Assembly (NCBI GenBank): GCA_963826035.1
Contig: CAWGVZ010000004.1
Span: 1-64,000, forward strand
Direction: 5' to 3'
Length of the DNA stretch: 64,000 nucleotides
From: Actinophytocola sp963826035
GTDB lineage: Bacteria; Actinomycetota; Actinomycetes; Mycobacteriales; Pseudonocardiaceae
The first letter of the stretch is position 1; each line of letters opens with the position of its first letter. The translations under genes and the position numbers were made by a program. Of the stretch, positions 15,928 through 23,658 are shown piece after piece. Under the pieces are notes generated by a model, which was not told where the DNA came from, ran no database searches, and saw nothing but the letters and a program-made list of their open reading frames with translations.

Positions 15928-18864
15928 GTGAGATTACGATCACCCGTGCGCCCGCCAGGGACGCGACCGATACTGGCCATCACGGCCGTGGCGCTGCTCG
16001 GCGCCGGGTTGACCAGTGGTGTCGTGCCGACGGCCGCCGCGGCCGACGTGTCCTGCACGGTCGGCTACGGCGTCACAAGCGAGTGGAACACCGGGTTCGG
16101 TGCGACCGTGGCGGTGCGCAACGAGGGCGCGGCGGCCATCCCCGACTGGAATCTCACCTGGACCTTCGCCGACGGCCAGCGGATCACCGAGCTGTGGAGC
16201 GGTTCGCACACCCAGACCGGCACCACGGTCACCGTTCGCGGGGCCGACTGGAACCGCACGATCGCCGCCGGCGCCACCGCCGAGTTCGGCTTCAACGCCA
16301 CCAAGTCCAGCCAGAACCGGGCGCCCATCGACTTCGCGGTCAACGGAACCTCCTGCACCGGCCCGAACTCCGCGCCGACCGTGCAGCTCACGAAGCCCGC
16401 GAACAACTCCTCGTTCGCCGTGGGAGCGGAGATCGGGCTGGAGGCCGCGGCGGCCGACGGCGACGGCAGCGTCTCGTCCGTCGAGTTCTACGCGGGCAGC
16501 ACGCTGCTCGGCTCGGACACCACCGCCCCGTTCCAGTTCACCTGGACCGGCGCCACGGCCGGGGAGTACTCGGTCACCGCGCGGGCGGTCGACAACCGGG
16601 GCGCCGCCTCGGTGTCCACGCCGATCGCCGTGCGGGTGCTCGCCGCGCCCGCGGTCGTCGCCACCCCGTCGACCGTGAACGTCAAGCAGGGTGAGTCGAC
16701 CACGGTTGACGTTCGACTGGCCACCCAGCCGACCGGCCCGGTCGCGCTGACCGTGGCGCGGACGGCCGGCAGCACCGATCTGACGGCCACCCCGGCGACG
16801 CTGTCGTTCGACCAGAACAGCTGGAACACGGCGAAACCCTTGACCATCACCTCGGCCGCCAACGGTGGCGCGCTCGCCACCGCCACGTTCGCCGTGTCGG
16901 CGCCGGGCCACACGGCCGCGACGCTCGACGTGGCCGAGCTGGACCCGAACGCGTCCGACTACCGCGCGGCATTCCTCGAGCAGTACAACAAGGTGAAGGA
17001 CCCGGACAGCGGCTACTTCCGCGACTTCGGCGGGCTGCTCGTGCCCTACCACTCGGTGGAGACACTGCTGGTGGAGGCGCCGGACCACGGTCACCAGACC
17101 ACGTCCGAGGCGTTCAGCTACTACCTGTGGCTGGAGGCCGCCTACGGGCAGCTGCAAGGTGACTGGGCGCCGTTCAACGCGGCGTGGGCGTCGATGGAGA
17201 AGTACATCATCCCGTCGCGCGCGGACCAGCCGTCGAACGACCGGTACAACGCGAGCTCACCGGCGACCTATGCGCCGGAGAACCCGAGGATGGACCAGTA
17301 TCCGGCGGTGCTCGACCCGGCCGTGCCGGTCGGCTCCGACCCGATCGCGGCCGAGCTGCGGTCCGCGTACGGCACCTCCGACATCTACGGCATGCACTGG
17401 CTGATCGACGTGGACAACACCTACGGCTTCGGCCGCTGCGGTGACGGCACCACGGCACCCGCGTACATGAACACCTACCAGCGCGGGTCGAGCGAGTCGG
17501 TGTGGGAGACCATTCCGCAGCCATCGTGCGACACGTTCGCGCACGGCGGGCCGAACGGCTACCTCGATCTGTTCACAAAGGACACCAGCTACGCCAAGCA
17601 ATGGAAGTACACGAACGCGCCGGACGCCGACGCGCGTGCGGTCCAGGTGGCCTATCTCGCCAACCAGTGGGCGACCGCCCAGGGTAAGGGCGCGGAGGTC
17701 GCTGGTGTGGTGGACAAGGCGTCCATGATGGGCGACTACCTCCGCTACGCCATGTTCGACAAGTACTTCAAGCGGGTCGGCAACTGCGTCGGCCCCAGCA
17801 CCTGCCCGGCGGGCAGCGGCAAGAACAGCGCGCACTACCTCATGTCGTGGTACTACGCGTGGGGTGGCGCGACCGACACGGCGAACGGCTGGGCGTGGCG
17901 CATCGGCGACGGTGCGGCACACCAGGGTTACCAGAACCCCCTGGCCGCACACGCCCTGGCCACCGACCCGGCGCTGCGGCCGGCGTCGGCCACCGGTGCG
18001 GCCGACTGGGCGGAGAGCCTCGACCGGCAACTGGAGTTCCTGCAGTGGTTGCAGTCGACCGAGGGCGGCATCTCCGGCGGTGCCACCAACAGTTGGGACG
18101 GGCAGTACGCCACGCCGCCCGCGGGTGCCTCGACGTTCTACGGCATGTACTACGACTGGCAGCCGGTCTGGCACGACCCGCCGAGCAACCGGTGGTTCGG
18201 TTTCCAGGCGTGGGGCCTCGAGCGGGTGGCGGCGCTGTACCAGCAGACCGGTGACGCGCGGGCGAAGAAGATCCTCGACAAGTGGGTACCGTGGGCGCTC
18301 GCGAACACCACGGTCGGCACGGGCGGGGACTTCGCCATCCCGAACGATCTCGAGTGGACCGGTCAGCCGGACACCTGGAACCCATCGGCGCCCGGGGCGA
18401 ACACCGGGCTGCACGTGCGGGTGCAGAACCACAGCCAGGACGTCGGGGTGGCGGCCTCCTACGCGAAGATCCTGCTGAACTATGCGGCGGCGTCGGGCAA
18501 TGTGGAAGCGCGGACGGTCGGCGAGGGCCTGCTGGACGCGATGCTCGAGCACACCGACGGGATCGGCATCGCCATACCGGAGACGCGCCTGGACTACAAC
18601 CGGTTCGACGACGAGTACAACGCGTCCGCCGGTGAGGGCGTGTACGTGCCGCCGGGCTGGACCGGTGAGATGCCGAACGGCGATCCCATCGGTCCGGGGA
18701 CGGACTTCCTGTCCATCCGGTCGTTCTACCAGGATGATCCACAGTGGCCGGCGGTGCAGTCCTATTTGGATGGTGGACCCGCGCCGACGTTCACCTACCA
18801 CCGGTTCTGGGCACAGGCCGAGATAGCCACGGCGTTCTCGACGCACGTGGAGCTGTTCGGCTGA
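15928..18864 (+). CDS. CBM2-Ig-like-GH48 reducing-end exocellulase
   Basis: GTG 15928 with GGAGG four bases upstream gives 978 residues with a signal peptide ending near PTAAAA. Domains in order: CBM2 (about 39-140; NTGFGATVAVRNEG, WSGSHTQTGTTVTVRGADW), an Ig-like module (about 150-245; PTVQLTKPANNSSFAVG), a second beta-sandwich module (about 246-345; STVNVKQGESTTVDV), and GH48 (about 346-978). GH48 landmarks are DYRAAFLEQYNKVKDPDSGY, HQTTSEAFSYYLWLEAAYG with the catalytic acid Glu, and YGMHWLIDVDNTYGFGRCG. GH48 enzymes move along cellulose from the reducing end releasing cellobiose, and so complement the GH6 enzymes that work from the other end. No TGGGAGCGCTCCCA site is visible in the short upstream gap. 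Confidence 0.93.
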   Translation: MRLRSPVRPPGTRPILAITAVALLGAGLTSGVVPTAAAADVSCTVGYGVTSEWNTGFGATVAVRNEGAAAIPDWNLTWTFADGQRITELWSGSHTQTGTTVTVRGADWNRTIAAGATAEFGFNATKSSQNRAPIDFAVNGTSCTGPNSAPTVQLTKPANNSSFAVGAEIGLEAAAADGDGSVSSVEFYAGSTLLGSDTTAPFQFTWTGATAGEYSVTARAVDNRGAASVSTPIAVRVLAAPAVVATPSTVNVKQGESTTVDVRLATQPTGPVALTVARTAGSTDLTATPATLSFDQNSWNTAKPLTITSAANGGALATATFAVSAPGHTAATLDVAELDPNASDYRAAFLEQYNKVKDPDSGYFRDFGGLLVPYHSVETLLVEAPDHGHQTTSEAFSYYLWLEAAYGQLQGDWAPFNAAWASMEKYIIPSRADQPSNDRYNASSPATYAPENPRMDQYPAVLDPAVPVGSDPIAAELRSAYGTSDIYGMHWLIDVDNTYGFGRCGDGTTAPAYMNTYQRGSSESVWETIPQPSCDTFAHGGPNGYLDLFTKDTSYAKQWKYTNAPDADARAVQVAYLANQWATAQGKGAEVAGVVDKASMMGDYLRYAMFDKYFKRVGNCVGPSTCPAGSGKNSAHYLMSWYYAWGGATDTANGWAWRIGDGAAHQGYQNPLAAHALATDPALRPASATGAADWAESLDRQLEFLQWLQSTEGGISGGATNSWDGQYATPPAGASTFYGMYYDWQPVWHDPPSNRWFGFQAWGLERVAALYQQTGDARAKKILDKWVPWALANTTVGTGGDFAIPNDLEWTGQPDTWNPSAPGANTGLHVRVQNHSQDVGVAASYAKILLNYAAASGNVEARTVGEGLLDAMLEHTDGIGIAIPETRLDYNRFDDEYNASAGEGVYVPPGWTGEMPNGDPIGPGTDFLSIRSFYQDDPQWPAVQSYLDGGPAPTFTYHRFWAQAEIATAFSTHVELFG

Positions 18865-18870
18865 GAAACG

Positions 18871-18898
18871 CGGCCGCGCACATCGTTGTGCGCGGCCG
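18871..18898 (+). terminator. terminator of the GH48 gene
   Basis: CGGCCGCGCAC and GTGCGCGGCCG form a perfect 11-base stem with a 6-base loop, followed by TT, seven bases after the GH48 stop codon. Confidence 0.85.
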
Positions 18899-18950
18899 TT
18901 CCGGCCGGGTCCGCCAGCCGCCGGTGGCGGGCCCGGTCCCCCTCCCCCGC

Positions 18951-19055
18951 GAGATCCCGCTTCCCACACCCGAGATCGCGCTTCCCGCACCCGAGATCGC
19001 GGTTCCCGCACGCGAGATCGCGGTTCCCGCACGCGAGATCGCGGTTCCCGCACGC
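18951..19055. repeat. intergenic tandem array of a 21-base repeat
   Basis: Five head-to-tail 21-base units beginning GAGATCGCGGTTCCCGC. The last three are identical and the first two diverge slightly. The array fills most of the gap between the GH48 terminator and the end of the minus-strand membrane protein gene. The same unit occurs in both orientations inside the LAL regulator gene near 29.6-29.9 kb. Confidence 0.85.
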
Positions 19056-19061
19056 ATTTTC

Positions 19062-19706
19062 CTAGTTCCGGGATTCGGTCCGCAGGGTCGGTACCGCCAG
19101 GCGGGCGCACTGGCGGCACGCTCTGGCCGAGGAGGCCACCGTGCCGTGGGAGGCCGCGCCCAGCGCCGCCGCCAGGACTATCAGTGGCCAGTCCATGGCG
19201 CCGATGGCCGCGACCGCCAGCGTCAGCGTCGCGACCGCCATGGCCACGCTCGCTATGGTGCCCATCCACGCCACCGCCAGCGGGAACCGTGGCGGCGGCG
19301 GGAGCCAGCGGGACAGTCTGCCGGTGGCACCCAATGCCACCGCCGCCAACACGGCCGCCGCGCCGGCCAGATGGATGGCCAGCACCAGCGCCGCGCGCGG
19401 GAGCAGACCGTCGACCGTCCACAGTGCGTACCAGCAGGCGATCAGCAGCGGGCCGGTGAGAGCGATGGTGCCCGCCGTGCGCCGGGTCTGGGCGATCGTC
19501 AACTCCCGCTGGCAGGCGGGAACCAACTCCGCCGGGGTGCCGAAGTCCCGCACCGCCTGCTCGGCCGGCCGGCCCTCGCGGGTGTACGCGGCCATCGTGT
19601 CCGACAGGCCGTCGCGGATCTCCGCCACCAGACGGGATTTCGCGCGGGGCGGGCCGTGTAGGGACGCCGTGAGGGTCGCAGCGTAGTCGGCCACCGGGTC
19701 GGTCAT
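19062..19706 (-). CDS. HAAS-domain membrane protein paired with PadR
   Basis: ATG 19706 gives 214 residues. The N-terminal 75 residues (YAATLTASLHGPPRAKSRLV, then DGLSDTMAAYTREGRPAEQAVRDFGTPAEL) form a HAAS-type helical domain that typically accompanies PadR regulators. Four hydrophobic segments follow (GTIALTGPLLIACWYALW; ALVLAIHLAGAAAVLAAVAL; AWMGTIASVAMAVATLTLAV; PLIVLAAALGAASHG). The start overlaps the PadR stop by four bases (ATGA), indicating translational coupling. Such pairs are thought to form a membrane-linked regulatory module, often for transport or envelope stress. The specific role is unknown. The open frame extends upstream into padR, which I do not use. Confidence 0.75.
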   Translation of the reverse strand: MTDPVADYAATLTASLHGPPRAKSRLVAEIRDGLSDTMAAYTREGRPAEQAVRDFGTPAELVPACQRELTIAQTRRTAGTIALTGPLLIACWYALWTVDGLLPRAALVLAIHLAGAAAVLAAVALGATGRLSRWLPPPPRFPLAVAWMGTIASVAMAVATLTLAVAAIGAMDWPLIVLAAALGAASHGTVASSARACRQCARLAVPTLRTESRN

Positions 19707-20032
19707 GTCGCCGGCCCCGGGTTCAGCACCGAACCGATGGCCGTGGCGAACTCGTGCCACGCCGAGCGTTCGTCGGCCAGGCCGCGCTTGCCCGCGTCGG
19801 TCAGTTCGTAGCACCGGCGCCGCCGTTCACCCACCGACTCCCAGGTGCTGCGCAGCAGGCCGATCCGCTCGAGCCGGTTCAGCGCCGGGTAGATGGTGCC
19901 CGTGCGGAGTTCCAGCAGGCCGCCGCTGCGTTGCTGGACGGCCGTGATGATCGCGTAGCCGTGCAGCGGGCCGCGTTCCAGGACGGCCAGCAGCAGGCCG
20001 TCCAGGTGTCCTCGTACCGCGTCACCTCGCAT
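19703..20032 (-). CDS. PadR-family transcriptional regulator
   Basis: A 109-residue winged-helix regulator with the typical PadR signature: GHLDGLLLAVLERGPLHGYA, then LLELRTGTIYPALNRLERIG, then ESVGERRRRCYELTDAGKRG. It lacks a long C-terminal domain, so it belongs to the short subfamily. It would bind DNA as a dimer. It is translationally coupled to the HAAS membrane protein and diverges from a small membrane protein gene at 20107. An inverted repeat lies in the shared control region. Confidence 0.85.
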   Translation of the reverse strand: MRGDAVRGHLDGLLLAVLERGPLHGYAIITAVQQRSGGLLELRTGTIYPALNRLERIGLLRSTWESVGERRRRCYELTDAGKRGLADERSAWHEFATAIGSVLNPGPAT

Positions 20033-20057
20033 GCGTAGGCAACCTACCTAAGCGGGT

Positions 20058-20093
20058 GTAGATGTGCTACCTATTGGCAGCCAACATATCTAC
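20058..20093. promoter_or_regulatory. candidate PadR operator region
   Basis: GTAGAT (20058-20063) and ATCTAC (20088-20093) are inverted across the gap between padR and the divergent membrane protein gene. This AT-richer stretch stands out from its surroundings. Assignment to PadR is by position only. Confidence 0.35.
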
Positions 20094-20106
20094 TCGAGGG
20101 GCTTCC

Positions 20107-20535
20107 GTGACCAAGCTGCTACTTTCCGTGCACGTACTGGCGGCCATCCTGATCGTCGGCCCGATCGCCGTGGCCGCCTCGCTGTTCCCCCGCTTCGCCC
20201 GCGAGGCGACCGAGGGGGACAAACGTCCGGCGCTGCTGCACCGGATCTGCCGCGGCTACGCGGTCGCCGGCGTGGTGGTCCCGGTGTTCGGCCTGGCCAC
20301 GGGTGCCCAGTTGGGCGTGCTGACCGACGTCTGGCTGCTCGCGTCGATCATCCTGACGGCCATTGCGGCGGGCATCCTCGTGCTGCTGATCCTTCCCCGG
20401 CAGCAGCGCCTGCTCACGCAACCGGACGAGCGCGGCACCGTCCGGCTCGCCATGTTCACGGGCATGTTCAACCTGGTGTGGGCGGTCGTGGTGGTACTCA
20501 TGATCGTCCGCCCCGGCTCGACCACGGGGGCGTGA
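20107..20535 (+). CDS. small integral membrane protein
   Basis: GTG 20107 follows the ribosome binding site GAGGGG and gives 142 residues with four membrane segments (LLLSVHVLAAILIVGPIAVAA; YAVAGVVVPVFGLATGAQLG; VWLLASIILTAIAAGILVLL; FTGMFNLVWAVVVVLMIV). The layout resembles DUF2269-type proteins, but I cannot assign a function. It overlaps nothing and is followed one base after its stop by a second membrane protein gene, so the two are probably cotranscribed under the divergent PadR control region. Confidence 0.65.
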   Translation: MTKLLLSVHVLAAILIVGPIAVAASLFPRFAREATEGDKRPALLHRICRGYAVAGVVVPVFGLATGAQLGVLTDVWLLASIILTAIAAGILVLLILPRQQRLLTQPDERGTVRLAMFTGMFNLVWAVVVVLMIVRPGSTTGA

Positions 20536-20536
20536 C

Positions 20537-20917
20537 GTGCGCGCACTCCGGATCGCGGCCGCCGCGGAGGCCGTCACGCTCGTTGTCCTGCTGACCAACC
20601 TGGCCACCGCGCACGCCGACGCGATCTCGTCCCTGTTCGGCCCGCCGCACGGCACCGCCTACCTGGTCACCATCGCCCTGACCTGGCGGACGAGCGCCCG
20701 CTGGTTCGCCGTCATCCCGGGGATCGGCGGCCTACTGGCCTTGCGCCGACTGAGAAGGTTTGCCGCCTCGCTCGCTGGGCAGCCCGGGTACGAGGGAAAG
20801 GAGAACCACGATGAGTGTGTTCGACAAGGCCAAGGACAAGGCCGAGCAACTGATCGGCAAGGCCAAGGAGAATCTCGGCCAGGGTATCGACAACGAGGAG
20901 CTGACGGACGCCGGTAA
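20537..20917 (+). CDS. DUF3817-like membrane protein with unusual 3' overlap
   Basis: GTG 20537 starts directly after the preceding stop. Residues 1-75 resemble DUF3817 membrane proteins (RIAAAAEAVTLVVLLTNLAT, then FGPPHGTAYLVTIALTW and WFAVIPGIGGLLALRRL), with two or three membrane segments. The frame then runs on as a hydrophilic tail (QGQGQGRATDRQGQGESRPG) that overlaps the start of the CsbD-like gene by about 107 bases in another frame. That tail is probably non-conserved read-through of a lost stop codon. Function unknown. Confidence 0.55.
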   Translation: MRALRIAAAAEAVTLVVLLTNLATAHADAISSLFGPPHGTAYLVTIALTWRTSARWFAVIPGIGGLLALRRLRRFAASLAGQPGYEGKENHDECVRQGQGQGRATDRQGQGESRPGYRQRGADGRR

Positions 20918-21029
20918 GCGTGACCAGCTCCACGGCGAGGCCAAGGAAACCGGTCACGACCTGCGGGACAAGGCCGCCGGCGCGGTACACGACGTCAAGG
21001 ACGACCTCAAGGACGACCGGAAGAACTAG
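20811..21029 (+). CDS. CsbD-like stress response protein
   Basis: A 72-residue, highly charged, low-complexity helical protein (SVFDKAKDKAEQLIGKAKEN, then LTDAGKRDQLHGEAKETGHD, then DVKDDLKDDRK). It matches the short CsbD family seen in general stress regulons of Gram-positive bacteria. AAAGGAG lies 9 bases before ATG 20811. Its stop overlaps the stop of the convergent hydrolase gene within a shared CTAG. The biochemical role of the family is not known. Confidence 0.8.
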   Translation: MSVFDKAKDKAEQLIGKAKENLGQGIDNEELTDAGKRDQLHGEAKETGHDLRDKAAGAVHDVKDDLKDDRKN

Positions 21030-21772
21030 GAGCGACGGATCGGGGCGAGAGTCTCGACCGCGTCGAGGGTCAGGAAGTCCAGCAGGACCCGGTTACACAG
21101 GTCCGGCTTCTCCACCAGCAACCCGTGCGAGGTCCCCGGCACGACCGCCAGCTCACCGGCCGGGACGGCGTTCGCGAACGCCGCCGAGTGGTGCAGCGGC
21201 ATCTCGTCGTCATCACCCACCATCACCAGGGTGCGGGCCTGGACCCGGCCCAGGTCGGCCGGCGTGAGGTTCGGGCCGGAGGCGTGCATGGCGTCCAGCT
21301 TCGCCACGACCGTCGCGTAGTGATCCGGCCCGTCCGGGGACACCTCGCCGTACATGTCGGCCATGACCCCCGGCGGTTCGGGGGCCAGCACGCCGGGCAG
21401 CCACCCGTCCCGGTGGAACACCCCGCACACGCACACCAGCCGGCTGACCAGATCGGGCCTGGCGAGCGCGACCTGCAGCGCCACGATCGCGCCGTCGCTG
21501 CAGCCGACCAGCGCCGCCGGCCCACCGACCATCGTCTCCAGGAACTCGACCGTGTCGGCCGCCATCAGGTCGAACGTGATCGGGCCTGGCACGTCGGGCG
21601 TGTGGCCGTGGCCGCGCCGCTCCGGCGTGTACACCCGGAACCGCTTGGAGAGCGCTCTCCGGTTCGGTTCGAACACCCGCGAGTCGACGCCGCCCGGGTG
21701 CAGCAGCACCAGCGGCTCCCCGGCGCCGCACTCGTCGTACCAGGTGCGGGTCTCACTCAGCTCGACGTACAT
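21026..21772 (-). CDS. alpha/beta hydrolase
   Basis: A 248-residue single-domain hydrolase. The oxyanion loop is LVLLHPGGVDS, the nucleophile elbow ALVGCSDGAIVALQ fits GxSxG with Ser near residue 93, the acid is probably in MVGDDDEMPL, and the catalytic His is in PGTSHGLLVEKP. The pattern is that of small esterases or haloperoxidase-like hydrolases rather than a type II thioesterase of a polyketide synthase, which would carry GHSMG. It follows the ABC transporter gene by 29 bases on the same strand and is probably the last gene of that transcript. Substrate unknown. Confidence 0.75.
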   Translation of the reverse strand: MYVELSETRTWYDECGAGEPLVLLHPGGVDSRVFEPNRRALSKRFRVYTPERRGHGHTPDVPGPITFDLMAADTVEFLETMVGGPAALVGCSDGAIVALQVALARPDLVSRLVCVCGVFHRDGWLPGVLAPEPPGVMADMYGEVSPDGPDHYATVVAKLDAMHASGPNLTPADLGRVQARTLVMVGDDDEMPLHHSAAFANAVPAGELAVVPGTSHGLLVEKPDLCNRVLLDFLTLDAVETLAPIRRS

Positions 21773-21801
21773 GAATGGACAGACCAGCGGACCGCCCGAA
21801 A

Positions 21802-23658
21802 CTAATCGGTGACGGGTCCGGCGAACTGTGCCGAGTGCAGCCGGTGGTACGCCCCCCGCTGCTCGAGCAGCGCGGCGTGGGTGCCCTGCTCCACGATCCG
21901 GCCCGACCCCATCACGAGGATCAGGTCGGCGTCGCGGATGGTGGACAGCCGGTGCGCGATCACGAAACTCGTCCGCGACGAGCGCAGCGCGGCGGTCGCC
22001 TGCCGCACGAGTGCCTCGGTGCGGGTGTCGACCGAACTGGTGGCCTCGTCGAGGATGAGCAGCGCCGGGCTCGCCAGGAACGCGCGGGCGATGGTCAGCA
22101 GCTGCCGCTCCCCCGCGCTGACGTTCGCGCTGTCCTCGTCGAGCACCGTGTCGTAACCGTCGGGCAGTGTCCTAACGAAACGGTCCACACAGGTCGCCCG
22201 CGCGGCCGCCACGATCTCCTCGTCGGTCGCGTCCGGCTTGCCGTAGGCGATGTTGTCGCGGATGGTGCCGCCGAACAGCCAGGTGTCCTGCAGCACCATG
22301 CCCACCTGGGACCGCAGGTCTTCCCGGCGCATGGCCGTGATGTCCACGCCGTCGAGCGTGATCCGCCCGGAGTCCAGCTCGTAGAACCGCATGACCAGGT
22401 TCACGAGCGTGGTCTTGCCCGCACCGGTCGGACCGACGATCGCCACCGTCTGACCAGGCTCGGCCACCAGCGACAGGTCCTTGATCAGCGGCTGCTCCGG
22501 CCGGTAGGAGAACGACACCTGCTCGAACGCCACCCGCCCACGCCGCACGGCGGCGGGCGGCACGGTCTCCGCCGGTTCGGGCTCCTGCTCGTCCACGTCG
22601 AGGATCTCGAACACCCGCTCGGCCGACGCGACGCCAGACTGCATGACCCCGGCCATCGACGCGACCTGGGTGAGCGGCTGGGTGAACTGGCGCGAGTACT
22701 GGATAAAAGCCTGCACCTCGCCGAGGCTCATGGTGCCGGAGGCGACCCGCAGGCCACCGAGCACGGCCAGCACCACATAGCTGATGTTCGACAGGAACAT
22801 CATGGCCGGCATGATCAGTCCGGACAGGAACTGCGCGCCCGCCGCGGCGCCGTACAGCTCCTCGTTGCGGCGGCGGAACTCGATCTCCGAGTCACCCTGG
22901 CGGCCGAACACCCGGACGACCTCGTGCCCGCTGAACGACTCCTCCACGTGCGCGTTGAGCGTGCCCGTGTGCTCCCACTGCTTCTTGTGCAGATCCTGGG
23001 CCCGCTTGCCGATCACCGCGGCGGCCACCCCGGACAGCGGCAGCGCCAGCAGCGCGATCAGCGTCAGCAAGGGGGAGATGGTCAGCATCATGACCAGCAC
23101 GCCGATGACCGTGAGCATCGAGGTGAGCAGCTGGCTGAGCGTCTGCTGCAACGCCGTGGAGACGTTGTCGATGTCGTTCGTGACGCGGGAGAGCAGCTCG
23201 CCGCGCGGCTGGCCGTCGGTGTAGCGCAACGGAAGCCGGTGCAGCTTGTCCTCCACATCGGACCGGAGCTTGAACACCACGCGCTGCACCACGCGGTTGA
23301 GCAGCCGACCCTGCACCACGCCGAAAAGCGCCGAGCACAGGTACATCCCGAGCACCCAGGCGAGCACCGTGGCGAGCGCGCCGAAGTTGACGCCGGTCCC
23401 CAGCACACCGTCGAAGATGACGTCCGTGGCCTCACCGAGCAGCAGCGGCGCGGCCACGGCGAACCCGACGCTGGTCACGCCGAGCAGGATGACGATCGAC
23501 ACGGCCAGCCGGTCGGGGCGCAGGAGCGCGGCCATGCGTTTGACGGTCGGGCCGAAGTGTTCCGCCTTGCCGGCTGGCAGGTCGGTGCCGGGGAAACCCG
23601 ACGGTGGTGGTCCAGCGGAGTCGTCCGAGTCGGGCCGACTGGTGGTCGTGGTGGTCAT
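21802..23658 (-). CDS. ABC exporter subunit with intact catalytic Walker B
   Basis: A 618-residue half-transporter fusing a six-helix membrane domain (about residues 45-340; LAVSIVILLGVTSVGFAVAA, LTSMLTVIGVLVMMLTISPL) to a nucleotide-binding domain. Walker A is GPTGAGKTT, the signature is an altered VSAGERQ, Walker B is LLILDEATSSVD with the catalytic Glu, and the switch His is in IAHRLS. It overlaps the partner gene upstream by four bases (ATGA). Heterodimeric exporters of this class accompany polyene macrolide clusters (AmphG/AmphH and NysG/NysH type) and export the product. That role is inferred from context. Confidence 0.85.
   Translation of the reverse strand: MTTTTTSRPDSDDSAGPPPSGFPGTDLPAGKAEHFGPTVKRMAALLRPDRLAVSIVILLGVTSVGFAVAAPLLLGEATDVIFDGVLGTGVNFGALATVLAWVLGMYLCSALFGVVQGRLLNRVVQRVVFKLRSDVEDKLHRLPLRYTDGQPRGELLSRVTNDIDNVSTALQQTLSQLLTSMLTVIGVLVMMLTISPLLTLIALLALPLSGVAAAVIGKRAQDLHKKQWEHTGTLNAHVEESFSGHEVVRVFGRQGDSEIEFRRRNEELYGAAAGAQFLSGLIMPAMMFLSNISYVVLAVLGGLRVASGTMSLGEVQAFIQYSRQFTQPLTQVASMAGVMQSGVASAERVFEILDVDEQEPEPAETVPPAAVRRGRVAFEQVSFSYRPEQPLIKDLSLVAEPGQTVAIVGPTGAGKTTLVNLVMRFYELDSGRITLDGVDITAMRREDLRSQVGMVLQDTWLFGGTIRDNIAYGKPDATDEEIVAAARATCVDRFVRTLPDGYDTVLDEDSANVSAGERQLLTIARAFLASPALLILDEATSSVDTRTEALVRQATAALRSSRTSFVIAHRLSTIRDADLILVMGSGRIVEQGTHAALLEQRGAYHRLHSAQFAGPVTD

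Noticed and set aside
21646..21659. GGAGAGCGCTCTCC palindrome resembling a CebR operator, with similar AGCGCT palindromes inside the synthase
   Set aside because: These lie within coding sequence, match the operator only at the core, and are explained by codon choice.
21026..21772. Type II thioesterase of the polyketide cluster
   Set aside because: The nucleophile elbow is GCSDG and the overall motifs fit a general alpha/beta hydrolase, not an editing thioesterase.
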